Source: a bacterium
Lineage (GTDB): Bacteria > Verrucomicrobiota > Verrucomicrobiia > Limisphaerales > J093
DNA length: 64,000 bases
Reading direction: 5' to 3'
Assembly (NCBI GenBank): GCA_021780105.1
Contig: JAJXZJ010000007.1
Span: forward strand, 1 to 64,000
Each line of letters begins with the position of its first letter. The first letter of the stretch is position 1. Below are positions 30,531-39,754 of the stretch, piece after piece. Made by a program: the position numbers and the translations under genes. The notes beneath the pieces are model-generated. The model had not been told where the DNA came from. It saw nothing but the letters and a program-made list of their open reading frames with translations, and made no database searches.

Positions 30531-31553
30531 TCACAAGCCAAACCACGACTTCAATCCGCCGCTGCTGGCGGAGCCTTCGCGGCGGTCCATGAAGTGCCCG
30601 ACGAGATACTGGCTGCGGGCCGCCTCCAGCGCCATGCGGAATTCACCATAACTCTGGAATCGTTCGGCGGGATTTTTCGCCATGGCGCGGACAATGGCGT
30701 CGCTGGTCGGCGGCGTAATGCCGGGAACGACATGGTTGGGCGGCGTCAACGGCGTGTGGACGTGGGCGGCGACCACTTCCTCGATGGTGGGCGCCTCAAA
30801 CGGAACGTGCCGGGTGATGGCGTGATACAGCGTGCCCGCCAGGCTATACAGGTCCGACAGGAAATCCTCCCGTTCGCGCCGGATTTTTTCCGGGGCAATG
30901 TAATACGGCGTGCCCCAGACGGTGCCGTCGTGTTCGTCTTCCGCGTCGGTCCGGCGCGCGAGGCCGAAATCCACCAGCTTCGGCTCGTCGTCGGCGTTGA
31001 AGAGGATGTTGCCCGGTTTGATGTCGCGGTGCAGCAGGCCGTGCTTGAGGGCGGTGTCCAGCGCGGAAGCGACCTTGATGCCGATGTCGAGCACCATCAA
31101 CTCGCTCACCTGGCCTTTTTCGATCCGGTTGTCCAGACTGCCGCGGTCGGCCAATTCCATGACCAGGTAAAGCTGCCCCTCAAAATCGTCGAACGTGTAG
31201 ATGTGAATGATGTTGGTGTGATTGAGCTGGGCGCAGGCGCGGGCTTCGCGGGCAAAGTTCTCGATGGACTTCGGATCGGACATCAATTCGCGTTTGATCA
31301 GCTTCACCGCGACTTCACGCTCCAGATTGGTGTCGTAGGCCCGATACACCGTGCCCATGCCGCCGGAGGCGATGGCTGACCGTAAGTCAAACTGCCGCAG
31401 CCGCATCGGCATCATCACTGGCGCCCCGCACTTGGTGCAGTCCACCGTGCTGAGCGGGGGCAGGTCCCCGGGGAGGAACAAGGTCGCCCCGCACGAGCCG
31501 CACGCAACCATGCGTAAAGGCGCCCGGGACTTGTTGTTTCGGTCAGTGTCCAC
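30531..31553 (-). CDS. Hanks-type serine/threonine protein kinase with N-terminal zinc ribbon
   Basis: The 340-residue cytoplasmic kinase phosphorylates Ser/Thr on unknown proteins. Residues 15-45 carry a CxxC...CxxC ribbon (C18, C21, C39, C42). The kinase domain has the Gly loop IASGGMGTVYRA, Lys in VAVKLIKRE, catalytic HRDIKPGNIL, DFGLARR, and APE in YYIAPEKIRRE. There is no transmembrane segment or PASTA repeat, unlike wall-sensing PknB types. The start is GTG at 31553, three bases after the stop of the upstream secreted-protein gene, so translation is likely coupled. An ATG at 31511 would remove part of the ribbon and is disfavoured. Confidence 0.92.
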   Translation of the reverse strand: MDTDRNNKSRAPLRMVACGSCGATLFLPGDLPPLSTVDCTKCGAPVMMPMRLRQFDLRSAIASGGMGTVYRAYDTNLEREVAVKLIKRELMSDPKSIENFAREARACAQLNHTNIIHIYTFDDFEGQLYLVMELADRGSLDNRIEKGQVSELMVLDIGIKVASALDTALKHGLLHRDIKPGNILFNADDEPKLVDFGLARRTDAEDEHDGTVWGTPYYIAPEKIRREREDFLSDLYSLAGTLYHAITRHVPFEAPTIEEVVAAHVHTPLTPPNHVVPGITPPTSDAIVRAMAKNPAERFQSYGEFRMALEAARSQYLVGHFMDRREGSASSGGLKSWFGL

Positions 31554-31556
31554 AGA

Positions 31557-33206
31557 TCAATTGTTAGCATTTACCGTTCCTGCTTCAAGGTTGGAAAGTT
31601 TTGGCGCCTTCGGCTTGGCCCGCCAGTCATAGCGCCAGTCGCGAGCCGGCACGGTCAGTGGCCGGCCGTTCAGCTTCACCGGCGCGGACTGGTCGTTGAA
31701 ATTCTCCACCACCCAACTGCCGTCCCGGAAATAATACAGCCCCACACGGTTGGGAGCCTGGAAGGACACCTTGAGCGGCCGCAGCAGAAACGCGCGCAGG
31801 TCGTTTAACGCAGACTCCGGCAGTTCCAGAAGTGACTTGGGGTCGCCTTTCACGGCCAGCACGCGGACGTTCGGCACGTCGAGTTTGACCTGCCCCTTGA
31901 GCCGCGCGACCAGGCCATCCGTCAGCAGCACCGGTTTGCCGCTGCGGATGAACGCCGCCAGTTTCGCGGCGAAGCCGGTGTCCTTCAACGCGTGGACGGA
32001 AAAAAACGCCGCCGGCGCGTGGTTCGGAAATTCGTGGCACGGCACCAGCGGAATGCCCATCATCCCGACGAAATCGAACACGCGGGCATCTTTTTCCGGA
32101 TGGCTGTTCGCCGGCTTGTAAGCCGCCACGCCGGTCAGCGTGTGCGTCTTGACCGCCTTCGCGACCGCCAGCAATTCCGGGATGTTCGCCCGCAAGGCTT
32201 CGACATCCTTCGGCCCGGTGCTGCCTTGCAGCCCGCCATAGCAGAACAGAAACGACTCTCGCGCCCCGCCCAGGACCGTCTGCCGCGCCTGTTCGACGTA
32301 AGTGCGCTCCGTCGTGCCGAGCCAGTCAAACCAGCCGCCGCCGCACTTCGCGCCGCCGATGCCGCCGAGCCAGCGCATGATGAAGAAACCCTCGTATTGT
32401 GGGGTGCCGCCCCAGCGCTGGTCTTCGTAGTCGCGCGTCTCCGTGCCCACCCAGATCCGGTCGAACGCGGCGGTTTCCCGCGCCACATCGTAACCCCGCT
32501 CGTGGAAGCGGTCATACCACTGCGGGTATTTGATGATGATGTGCGCCCGCGGATTGACCCGCTTGGCCGGTCCCAGAATGCGGTCCTGCGACAGCCGGAG
32601 CATCAATTCGCACCGGTAATCCTCCCAGGTGCCGCCGCTGACGGGATACGTTTTGGCACCGATGGTTACCGTGCGCGCGTCGCGGGCGGCGGTGCAGGCA
32701 GCGCAGGTGCAATCGGTGAACCAAAAGTCGTCAATCATCACCTCGTCAAACAGGCTGGCTGCGTATTCAAAAATCGCCTGCAACTGTTCCTGCGTTGGTT
32801 GGTCCGTGTAGCAGGAAACCATGTTGTAACCGTTGGATTTCTTCCCGAGGCCGGTCGTTGTCACGCAGCCGGACACCGCAAAACCCGCCTGCCAAAACCG
32901 GTCCCGCGCGTGCTCGATTGTGGTCCGTTCGGCTTGGTAACCGTCACGGAATTCCTCGATGTAAACCTTCGTCACCGCCGTGCGGCGGCACCAGTCCAGC
33001 GCGGCATCAATGCCGGCGTCCGTGCCCAGGCGTTGCCGGACATCCTGCGCGGTGAACAGGGTGGAAAAGCGATGGACCGCTTTTTCGGCTCGCGCGAGTT
33101 GCCAGAGGTTGGAGGCATCAGGCGCGGCCTGGCTTGTCGCCGGCGCGAGCGTGCCGATCATGACCGCGAGGAGCATCGGGAAATCCAGCTTCATGGCTGG
33201 GAACAT
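31557..33206 (-). CDS. secreted TIM-barrel-like protein of unknown function
   Basis: The 549-residue protein has a signal sequence (MKLDFPMLLAVMIGTLAPATSQA, after an optional MFPA; ATG 33206 or 33194). The mature part looks like a (beta/alpha)8 barrel related to glycosidase-like hypothetical proteins: AVTKVYIEEFRDGY, FDEVMIDDFWFTDCTCAACTAARD, HIIIKYPQWYDRFHE and FDRIWVGTETRDY. The Cys pairs near residue 170 may bind metal or form disulphides. A C-terminal beta region (VGLYYFRDGSWVVENFNDQ) resembles domain ends in family-42-like enzymes. The substrate is unknown. It is the first gene of a two-gene unit with the Ser/Thr kinase. Confidence 0.75.
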   Translation of the reverse strand: MFPAMKLDFPMLLAVMIGTLAPATSQAAPDASNLWQLARAEKAVHRFSTLFTAQDVRQRLGTDAGIDAALDWCRRTAVTKVYIEEFRDGYQAERTTIEHARDRFWQAGFAVSGCVTTTGLGKKSNGYNMVSCYTDQPTQEQLQAIFEYAASLFDEVMIDDFWFTDCTCAACTAARDARTVTIGAKTYPVSGGTWEDYRCELMLRLSQDRILGPAKRVNPRAHIIIKYPQWYDRFHERGYDVARETAAFDRIWVGTETRDYEDQRWGGTPQYEGFFIMRWLGGIGGAKCGGGWFDWLGTTERTYVEQARQTVLGGARESFLFCYGGLQGSTGPKDVEALRANIPELLAVAKAVKTHTLTGVAAYKPANSHPEKDARVFDFVGMMGIPLVPCHEFPNHAPAAFFSVHALKDTGFAAKLAAFIRSGKPVLLTDGLVARLKGQVKLDVPNVRVLAVKGDPKSLLELPESALNDLRAFLLRPLKVSFQAPNRVGLYYFRDGSWVVENFNDQSAPVKLNGRPLTVPARDWRYDWRAKPKAPKLSNLEAGTVNANN

Positions 33207-33257
33207 AATGCGGATCGGCCCTCGCTGGCCAGCCTCAATCCGGTCGTCAGCCGGTGG

Positions 33258-33288
33258 AAAACAAAAGCGCCGGCCACCCAGCCGGCGC
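33258..33288 (-). terminator. Rho-independent terminator of the HtrA gene at 33.3-34.8 kb
   Basis: Read on the minus strand, GCGCCGG and CCGGCGC form a stem with an eight-base loop, followed by TTTTGTTTT. It lies 25 bp beyond the HtrA stop. Confidence 0.88.
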
Positions 33289-33313
33289 GCGCTTTACAGA
33301 ACTGGCGGGCAGG

Positions 33314-34804
33314 TTATTCGCCAGTGTCTTTAAGCACAACCATGCGACTCACCCCTTCGCGGATAAAGTCGAGCAAAACGCCCTTGTTCACGTCGGCGTT
33401 GCGGAGCGCATTCCGGTAATCCTGCAACGTGGTGACCGATTGCTGGTTTACCCCTGTGATCACGTCGCCGGCCTGCAATCCCTTGCGGGCGGCGATCCCG
33501 TCGCTCTGGACATCGGTGATAACCAACCCGTTGGTCATGTCCACGCCGTAACTCCTGGCCAGATCCTTGGTCAACGGTTTGACCGTCATGCCCAAATCCA
33601 CCGACTCCGCCGATCCTGACGACCCGCTGCCAAATTTGTTCACCGCTGGCGTGGCGTCGTCCGGCCATTCGGCCGCGCGCACTTTGAGCTTCAGTTCGTC
33701 GCCGTTCCGCACCACCGACAGCGTCACCGGCGTCCCGATTTGCTTGGATCGCACCTCCTGCCGCAACTCTTGCGACGTGGTCACCTTGTTTCCGTCCACG
33801 GCGGTGATGACGTCGCCCAGCCGGAGGTCGGAGTTGGCGGCCGGGCCGTCCTGCACGATGCCGCGCACAACCACGCCCTCCTTAACGCCCTTGACCAGGT
33901 CGCGATAATCGGTGTCCTCGCTCAAAGCCCGGATTTCCAGGCCCAGCCAGGCGCGGGTGAATTTGCCGTCGGCAATGAGTTTGTCCGACACTTCCTTCGC
34001 AAGGTTGCTGGGGATGGCGAAGCCGATGCCGGTGTGCAGGCCGCGAATCATGGTGTTGATGCCGATCACGTCGCCGTCCAGATTCACCAGCGGTCCACCG
34101 CTGTTGCCGGGGTTGATGCTGGCGTCGGTCTGGATGAAGTCCTGGTCCATGCTCGGGTCGGGAATGATCCGGTTGCGCCCCTTGGCGCTGACGTGCCCAA
34201 AGGTGACGCTGTAGTCCAGCTCGAACGGCGCCCCGATGGCGATGGCAAACTCGCCCACCTTCACCTTGTCCGAGTCGGCAAAATTCGCCGCCGGCAAATC
34301 GTCCGCCTTGATCTTGATCACGGCGAGGTCGGATTGCGCGTCCACGCCGCGAATCTCGGCGTCGTATTCCTTGCCGTCCTTGAAGCGGACTTTGATTTTG
34401 TCCGCGCCGTCCACCACGTGCCGGTTGGTCAAAATGTAACCGTTCGGACGGATGACGACGCCCGATCCCTCGGCGTCAAAAACCGGCTTCTGGTTGCGTT
34501 GCCGTTGGTTGTCGCCGCTGCTGTCGCCACGAAACCGCTCCTGGAATTGTCGGCGGAGCTGCGGCGGCAGCATCTGCAAGAATGGATTGGTGTCGTTGCC
34601 CTGATCACTGTAGTTGGGCTTGTGCGCCACGCGGATGACGACGACCGAAGGCGATGCATCGTCAGCCACCTGGATGAAGGCCTGGTTCAGTTCCCGGGCC
34701 AGCTCAAGGGCGTGCGAATTCTCTTTCGCGGCGGCCGGCCGCGCGGCGGCCACCAGGGCGGCAAGCAACGCCGCCGTCAGGATTCCACGTTTTGTCGTGT
34801 TCAT
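33314..34804 (-). CDS. DegP/HtrA-type periplasmic serine protease, copy 1
   Basis: The 496-residue protein has a signal peptide (MNTTKRGILTAALLAALVAA) and a trypsin-like domain with the triad His in LTNRHVVDGA, Asp in AQSDLAVIKI and Ser in NPGNSGGPLVN. Two PDZ domains follow (about residues 290-380 and 410-495, for example LRLGDVITAVDGNKV and LQAGDVITGVNQQ). Such proteins degrade misfolded envelope proteins. A Gln/Arg-rich loop (FQERFRGDSSGDNQRQRNQK) before the protease domain is in the LA-loop position. The ATG at 34804 is chosen since the signal starts there, preceded by GAAGGTGAAA. It is divergent from the zinc-ribbon gene. Confidence 0.93.
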   Translation of the reverse strand: MNTTKRGILTAALLAALVAAARPAAAKENSHALELARELNQAFIQVADDASPSVVVIRVAHKPNYSDQGNDTNPFLQMLPPQLRRQFQERFRGDSSGDNQRQRNQKPVFDAEGSGVVIRPNGYILTNRHVVDGADKIKVRFKDGKEYDAEIRGVDAQSDLAVIKIKADDLPAANFADSDKVKVGEFAIAIGAPFELDYSVTFGHVSAKGRNRIIPDPSMDQDFIQTDASINPGNSGGPLVNLDGDVIGINTMIRGLHTGIGFAIPSNLAKEVSDKLIADGKFTRAWLGLEIRALSEDTDYRDLVKGVKEGVVVRGIVQDGPAANSDLRLGDVITAVDGNKVTTSQELRQEVRSKQIGTPVTLSVVRNGDELKLKVRAAEWPDDATPAVNKFGSGSSGSAESVDLGMTVKPLTKDLARSYGVDMTNGLVITDVQSDGIAARKGLQAGDVITGVNQQSVTTLQDYRNALRNADVNKGVLLDFIREGVSRMVVLKDTGE

Positions 34805-34945
34805 GTTGGGTTTCACCTTCAACAACGTTGCTGGATTTGATTGGCCTGTCGCCGAAACGTTCAAATTTCCGGGACGGCCCTGCAAGCCGGGTTGACGGCC
34901 CTTGCGCCGGCCGATAACGTGACGCCAGCGATTCTTTATGCACGC

Positions 34946-35674
34946 ATGCTCGACGCGATTGAAAAACTGCTGATTCTTCAGGACCGGGACCGCAAATGCC
35001 AGCGGCTCCTCACCGAGCTGGACAATGTGGCACCGCAGCGTGCCGCGCTGCACGGCCGCGCCCAAAAGGCCCGCGACGCCCTGGAGGCGGCCCGCCAGAA
35101 ACTCCGTCAGATCGAGAGCGACCGCAAGCAGCTCGAACTCCAGGTCGAAGAACAGAAGCAGCACATCAACCGCTATTCCCTCCAGCAGTTCGAAACCAAA
35201 AAGAACGACGAATACCGGGCTTTAGCCAAGGAGATTGACGGCTGCAAGGCCACCATCGTCCGCCTGGAGGACCGGCAGCTCGACCTGATGGAGCAGGCTG
35301 AGGTCGCGCAAACAGCCGTGGCCGGGGCCATCCACCTGGCGGACGCCACGACCAAGGCCGCGGATGCGGAACTGGCCCTGCTGGCTGAGCGGGAAACGAG
35401 CCTCCAAAACGAGCTGGCTGCGGCCCGGCAGGGGCGGGATCAACTGGCGGCTGTGGTGGACGCCGGGCTGTTGGCCCGCTACGAGCGCCTGCGCAACAAC
35501 AAGGGCGGGCGGGTGGTCGTCGGCGTGGATCACAGCGCCTGCGGCGGATGTCACATGCAGTTGCCTCCCCAGGTGGTTCTTACCGCCCAAGCGGCTCAAG
35601 AGATCACGGTCTGTCCGAACTGTGCCCGCATCCTTTACCACCACCAGGACATGGATCTGGCCGCGTCCGAATAA
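34946..35674 (+). CDS. coiled-coil protein with C-terminal C4 zinc ribbon
   Basis: The 242-residue protein starts MLDAIEKLLILQDRDRK. It forms a long coiled coil to about residue 180, then has the zinc ribbon CGGCHMQLPP...CPNCARILYH. This is the family of small coiled-coil zinc-ribbon proteins called CdsZ-like in chlamydiae, where a role in type III secretion has been described; elsewhere the role is unknown. No type III genes are nearby. The ATG at 34946 is preferred because residues before it do not fit the family. It is separated from the divergent HtrA gene by 141 bp and followed by tRNA-Arg. Confidence 0.85.
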   Translation: MLDAIEKLLILQDRDRKCQRLLTELDNVAPQRAALHGRAQKARDALEAARQKLRQIESDRKQLELQVEEQKQHINRYSLQQFETKKNDEYRALAKEIDGCKATIVRLEDRQLDLMEQAEVAQTAVAGAIHLADATTKAADAELALLAERETSLQNELAAARQGRDQLAAVVDAGLLARYERLRNNKGGRVVVGVDHSACGGCHMQLPPQVVLTAQAAQEITVCPNCARILYHHQDMDLAASE

Positions 35675-35696
35675 GCAGCCGCCCGCGGCGGCCGGC

Positions 35697-35772
35697 GCCC
35701 CCATAGCTCAAATGGATAGAGCACGCGTTTCCTAAACGTGTGATCCCTGTTCGATTCAGGGTGGGGGTACCA
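35697..35772 (+). tRNA. tRNA-Arg (CCT)
   Basis: The cloverleaf is complete: acceptor GCCCCCA/TGGGGGT (last pair G-U), D arm GCTC/GAGC, anticodon stem CGCGT/ACGTG with loop TTCCTAA, and T arm CCCTG/CAGGG around TTCGATT. The anticodon CCT at 35731-35733 reads AGG. The discriminator is A, and CCA is encoded at 35770-35772. It starts 22 bp after the zinc-ribbon gene. Confidence 0.96.
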
Positions 35773-35820
35773 TGTCGCGGGCTGCCGCCACCGTTTGTGC
35801 GAGGGCGGGCGTCCGTCCCG

Positions 35821-37245
35821 TCAGGTCACAAGGATTGGCGGCGTTGATGCCGCCTTGGTTTTGGGCAGCGTCACGGAAAACTCCGCGCCATCGCCCACGC
35901 GGCTGGCGACGGTGACTTCGCCGTGATGCGCCGTCACGACCGCTTTGACGAGGCTCAGGCCGAGGCCCAGACCACGCTGGGACCGGCTCTTGTCGCCGCG
36001 ATAAAGCCGGAGCCAGATTTTCCCCTGTTCCTCCGGCGGAATGCCGATGCCCGAGTCGCGAATCTTCACGACCGCTTTTTCGGGTTCATCCGTGACCGAA
36101 ATCGTGACCCGGCCGCCGGCGGGCGTGTATTTGAGCGCGTTGTCGAGCAGGTTGGCGACGACCTGCCGCAGCCGGTTGCGGTCGGCCGTCGTTTCGCACG
36201 GCGCGAGCAAATCGGTCTGCACGGTCACCTTCCGTTCGTCCGCCACGTATTCGTAAAGCTCGACGACCTCGCGCACCAGTTGGCACAGGTCCACGCGCTG
36301 GAGTTGCAGCCTCATCATGCCGGCCTCGGCTTCCGTGATGTCCATGAGCGTGTTGAGCATGTTGAGCACGCGCTCGGATTCCTCGACGCAATCGGCCAGG
36401 GCCTCGCGTGCCGCGACCGGTTCGGCGTCGGACTGCAACGCCAGTTCCGCCGTGCCGCGCAAGCGGGTCAGCGGCGTGCGCAAATCGTGCGCCACATTGT
36501 CGAGCGATTCGCGCATGGCCCGGATCAACGCCTCGTTTCTGTCGAGCAGCGAGTTGACGAGCCGGACCAATTCATCCAGTTCGTCGTCGGACTTGCGCAC
36601 CGGGACGCGCGCGTCGAGCCGGCCGGTTTGGATGATGGAGCGCGCCGTCGCCACGACCTGGCGGATCGGTTGCGTGGCGCGCTGGGCGAACAGTGCGCCG
36701 AAGACGAATCCCAACACGACGGTGCAGCCGCCCACGATGGCAAAATTGCGGCGCACGGGGTCCAGCAACACTTCGCGGCTGCCCGTGCTGCATCCGACCT
36801 GCAGCAGCGAGTCGTCCGGCAACACGGCGGACGCGATGAGGAAGTCCCGCTCCGCGTTCTTGGGAATGCGGATCACGCCGACGCGCTGGCGGTAGCCCGC
36901 CAGGCCGGCGGGGATGTCCTTGAACGTGATCCAGTCGTCCGGCACGTTGGCGAACGACACATCGTTCCACGCGCTGGCCAGGCGGACGAAGTAAGTCTTT
37001 TGTCCGCCGTCCTCCTGCCGGATCGAGCGGCGGAGCGCGGGCAGGCCGCCGGCGTCGTAAACGGCGGCGTATTCCCGCAGCCGGGCGCGGAGCACTTCGC
37101 GATCCTTGTTCCCGATGGCGGCGACGAGCAGATAGTAGGCGAGGGCGAGCAGGGCGACGGTGCTCAGTGTGAAAATGGCGGCATACCAGAGGCTGAGCCG
37201 GACGCCGATGTTCCGCCGCGCGCGGTCAAGCAGGGCGAAGGACAT
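35821..37245 (-). CDS. membrane sensor histidine kinase (CusS-like)
   Basis: The 474-residue kinase has transmembrane segments near residues 15-40 ([23 protein letters not shown]) and about 170-190 ([17 protein letters not shown]) flanking a periplasmic sensor of about 120 residues. A HAMP domain, the phospho-acceptor His in [16 protein letters not shown], the N box [16 protein letters not shown], and G boxes [13 protein letters not shown] and [12 protein letters not shown] follow. Relatives pair with CusR/CopR and often sense metals or envelope stress. The start at ATG 37245 lies within the end of the response regulator gene (20-bp overlap). The signal sensed is not known. Confidence 0.92.
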   Translation of the reverse strand: MSFALLDRARRNIGVRLSLWYAAIFTLSTVALLALAYYLLVAAIGNKDREVLRARLREYAAVYDAGGLPALRRSIRQEDGGQKTYFVRLASAWNDVSFANVPDDWITFKDIPAGLAGYRQRVGVIRIPKNAERDFLIASAVLPDDSLLQVGCSTGSREVLLDPVRRNFAIVGGCTVVLGFVFGALFAQRATQPIRQVVATARSIIQTGRLDARVPVRKSDDELDELVRLVNSLLDRNEALIRAMRESLDNVAHDLRTPLTRLRGTAELALQSDAEPVAAREALADCVEESERVLNMLNTLMDITEAEAGMMRLQLQRVDLCQLVREVVELYEYVADERKVTVQTDLLAPCETTADRNRLRQVVANLLDNALKYTPAGGRVTISVTDEPEKAVVKIRDSGIGIPPEEQGKIWLRLYRGDKSRSQRGLGLGLSLVKAVVTAHHGEVTVASRVGDGAEFSVTLPKTKAASTPPILVT

Positions 37246-37894
37246 AACCAACGCCGCGGATGGTGTGGATCATCGTTTTGTCCGGATCCACCTTGTTGCG
37301 CAGCCGGTGAATGAGCACGTCCACGACGTTCGTCTGCGGATCGAAACTGAAGTCAAAGACGTGCTCGAGAATCATCGTCTTGGTGACGGCGCGCTTGGGA
37401 TGGCGCATGAAAAATTCGAGCAGCGCAAATTCGCGGGGCTGTAATTCGATTCGTTCCCCGCCACGGGTGACTTCGCGCGTGAGCAGGTCCACGGTCAGTT
37501 CGCCCACGGTGAGTCTGGTTGGCTCGACGGCCTGGGTCGCGCGGCGGATGAGAGCCTGGACGCGCGCCAGCAACTCCGAAAACGCGAAGGGCTTGGTCAG
37601 GTAGTCGTCGCCGCCGGCCTGCAGACCGCGCACGCGGTCATCCACCGAGGCTCGCGCGCTGAGGATGAGCACCGGCAGGCGCGCGCCGCGGGCGCGGATC
37701 CGGGCAATGAGACTGAGGCCGTCGAGCTTCGGCAGCATGAGGTCCACGATGGCGGCGTCGTAGGCCACCGTTTGCGCCAGGCCCAGCCCGTGTTCGCCAT
37801 CGGCGCTGTGGTCCACGGCATAGCCGTTTTGCTTCAGCCCCTTGACGACAAACGAGGCAATCTTCTCGTCATCCTCGACCACGAGTATGCGCAT
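37226..37894 (-). CDS. OmpR-family response regulator (CusR/CopR-like)
   Basis: The 222-residue regulator has the receiver domain with [15 protein letters not shown] (acidic pocket), the phospho-accepting Asp in [13 protein letters not shown], and Lys in [14 protein letters not shown]. The C-terminal winged helix reads [20 protein letters not shown] and [16 protein letters not shown]. It likely activates or represses its own operon or envelope genes when phosphorylated by the overlapping kinase. The ATG at 37894 is the usual MRILVVEDD start; ATG 37906 would add four residues. The gene comes first, and its stop lies inside the start of the kinase gene. Confidence 0.94.
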   Translation of the reverse strand: MRILVVEDDEKIASFVVKGLKQNGYAVDHSADGEHGLGLAQTVAYDAAIVDLMLPKLDGLSLIARIRARGARLPVLILSARASVDDRVRGLQAGGDDYLTKPFAFSELLARVQALIRRATQAVEPTRLTVGELTVDLLTREVTRGGERIELQPREFALLEFFMRHPKRAVTKTMILEHVFDFSFDPQTNVVDVLIHRLRNKVDPDKTMIHTIRGVGYVLRPA

Positions 37895-38040
37895 GACATC
37901 GCTCATCATGCGGGCATCGGGGCGGGGAGACAACGCCGAATCGTCACCGGCGCCGGCTTTGGCGGACGGGCTTCGGTGGCAGGTTCCCAGTGCAGGCACG
38001 TTAGCCTCTTTGCCGATTTGGACTCCGACCGGTGGCACGT

Positions 38041-38080
38041 AACGAAAAACCTCCCGCGCCGGTGTGGCCGGCACGGGAGG
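38041..38080 (-). terminator. Rho-independent terminator of the HtrA gene at 38.1-39.6 kb
   Basis: On the minus strand a long hairpin is formed by CCTCCCG/CGGGAGG with an inner GCCGG/CCGGC and a five-base loop, followed by TTTTTCGTT. It begins 18 bp after the HtrA stop and separates it from the response regulator. Confidence 0.9.
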
Positions 38081-38098
38081 GCAGGGGGCGCCGGTGCC

Positions 38099-39619
38099 TC
38101 AACCCGCATTCTTGCTCTCGTCCACCACGATGTAGTGGCTGCCGTCCTTGTCCCACACGCGGACGAGCGTCTGTTTGCTGTCACGCCGTTCGGTCAGTTT
38201 GACGGCCTGCTCGGCGTTCCTGACCTGATGGTGGTTGATCTCCTCGATCACGTCGCCGGGGCGCAATCCGGCCTCGGCGGCGGGCGACGCCGGGTCCACC
38301 TGCGTCACCACCGCGCCCTGAACGTTCCGCGGCACATCAAGCTGCTGCCGGGCCTGCGGGTCGAGGTCGCCGACGCCGACGCCGTTCAGGGTGCCGGTGT
38401 CGCTGCTGTTGTCGTCCTTGGCCTTGGCCAATTGTCCGGAGTCGGGCATCTGCCGGACCTCGACGTTGAGCGTGAGCTTGTCCCCGTTGCGCAGCACGAT
38501 CATGGGGACCGAGGTGTCGGGCTTGGTGGCGGCCACTTCGAGCTGGAGGTGGCGGCTGTCGGTAACGGCCTTGCCGTTGAACTCGCGCACCACGTCGCCG
38601 GGTTTCAGGCCCGCCTTGTCCGCCGGGCTGTTGGGCATGACATCGCCGATGAGCGCGCCGTTGGACTGCTTGAGATTGAACTCCTGCGCCAGCGACGGCG
38701 TGACGTTTTGAATCTTCACGCCCAGGTAGCCGCGGGTGACGTGGCCGTATTGAACCAGACTCTGCATTACCGTGCGGGCGAGGTTCGACGGGATGGCGAA
38801 GCCGACGCCCTGGCTGCCGCCGGAGTGCGTCATGATGGCGGTGTTGACGCCGATCAGCCGTCCGTCAATGTCCACCAGCGCGCCGCCGGAGTTGCCCGGA
38901 TTGATCGCCGCGTCCGTCTGGATGAAGTCCTCGAGGTCTTCGATGCCCACGTTGCCGCGATCCGTGGCGCTGACAATGCCCTTGGTCACCGTCTGGCCCA
39001 CGCCGAACGGATTGCCAACGGCGAGCACGACGTCGCCCACCTGCACCTTGTCGCTGTCCGCCAGCGGCACCGTGGGGAGGTTGGTGGCAGCAATCTTCAC
39101 CACCGCGATGTCCGACTTCGGGTCGCGTCCGACCACCTTGGCGGTGAAATCACGACCGTCCTGCAACGTCACCTTGACCTCCTTGGCGCCGTCCACGACG
39201 TGATTGTTTGTCAAAATATAGCCGTCCTTCGTGACGATCACGCCGGACCCGATGCCGTGTTCGACCTGCGGACCCTGCGGCTGCGCAGGAATCATCTGCC
39301 CGAACTGGTTGCCAAAAAAGTGGCGCCAGAACGGGTCGTTGGAATCGGGGAATTGACCCATCGAAACGTTGTGAAGCCGCGTGGTCGTCACGATCTTGAC
39401 CACGCCGGGTGACACCTTCTTGACGATCGGCGCATAACTGCCGCGCGGCAGTCCGTCGCGCGCGATCGGCGATTCGTCCACTGGAACCTTGAGGGCCACC
39501 CGCTCCGGTTTGCCCTGCAAGCTGTGCTCGAAAGCCAGCGCCGAACCCGCTACTGCGGCCGCCGTGGCCAAGCCCAATACCGTCACTCCAATTCGTGTTG
39601 CCATTCTGTATGTATTCAT
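38099..39619 (-). CDS. DegP/HtrA-type periplasmic serine protease, copy 2
   Basis: The 506-residue protein has a signal peptide (MATRIGVTVLGLATAAAVAGSALA, preceded by MNTYR), a protease domain with the triad His in LTNNHVVDGA, Asp in PKSDIAVVKI and Ser in INPGNSGGALVD, and two PDZ domains (LKPGDVVREFNGKAV; LRPGDVIEEINHH). It is close in design to copy 1 but differs clearly in sequence, so the two are old paralogs. The start at ATG 39619 is supported by the signal peptide. A TATAAT lies about 67 bp upstream on this strand. It is divergent from the orphan histidine kinase. Confidence 0.94.
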   Translation of the reverse strand: MNTYRMATRIGVTVLGLATAAAVAGSALAFEHSLQGKPERVALKVPVDESPIARDGLPRGSYAPIVKKVSPGVVKIVTTTRLHNVSMGQFPDSNDPFWRHFFGNQFGQMIPAQPQGPQVEHGIGSGVIVTKDGYILTNNHVVDGAKEVKVTLQDGRDFTAKVVGRDPKSDIAVVKIAATNLPTVPLADSDKVQVGDVVLAVGNPFGVGQTVTKGIVSATDRGNVGIEDLEDFIQTDAAINPGNSGGALVDIDGRLIGVNTAIMTHSGGSQGVGFAIPSNLARTVMQSLVQYGHVTRGYLGVKIQNVTPSLAQEFNLKQSNGALIGDVMPNSPADKAGLKPGDVVREFNGKAVTDSRHLQLEVAATKPDTSVPMIVLRNGDKLTLNVEVRQMPDSGQLAKAKDDNSSDTGTLNGVGVGDLDPQARQQLDVPRNVQGAVVTQVDPASPAAEAGLRPGDVIEEINHHQVRNAEQAVKLTERRDSKQTLVRVWDKDGSHYIVVDESKNAG

Positions 39620-39685
39620 AGTTGTCTTTCGTTTACTGTTTTGAAGGGTTGGAGTGGCGGCCGATGACCCCAACCTGTCTGGAAC

Positions 39686-39691
39686 ATTATA
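39686..39691 (-). promoter_or_regulatory. possible -10 box for the second HtrA gene
   Basis: The minus strand reads TTTTTATAATGT here, a perfect TATAAT about 67 bp before the ATG. No good -35 is seen at 16-18 bp, so it may need an activator or be chance in an AT-rich patch. Confidence 0.3.
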
Positions 39692-39754
39692 AAAATGTAA
39701 TGCGCGGCGCCGGCTCGCTCGAACCAATGGCGCCCGCCGTTGTCGGATATAGCC

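Noticed and set aside
31511..31553. Kinase start at the internal ATG 31511
   Set aside because: It would begin just before the first zinc-ribbon Cys and lose the close spacing to the upstream stop; GTG 31553 is favoured.
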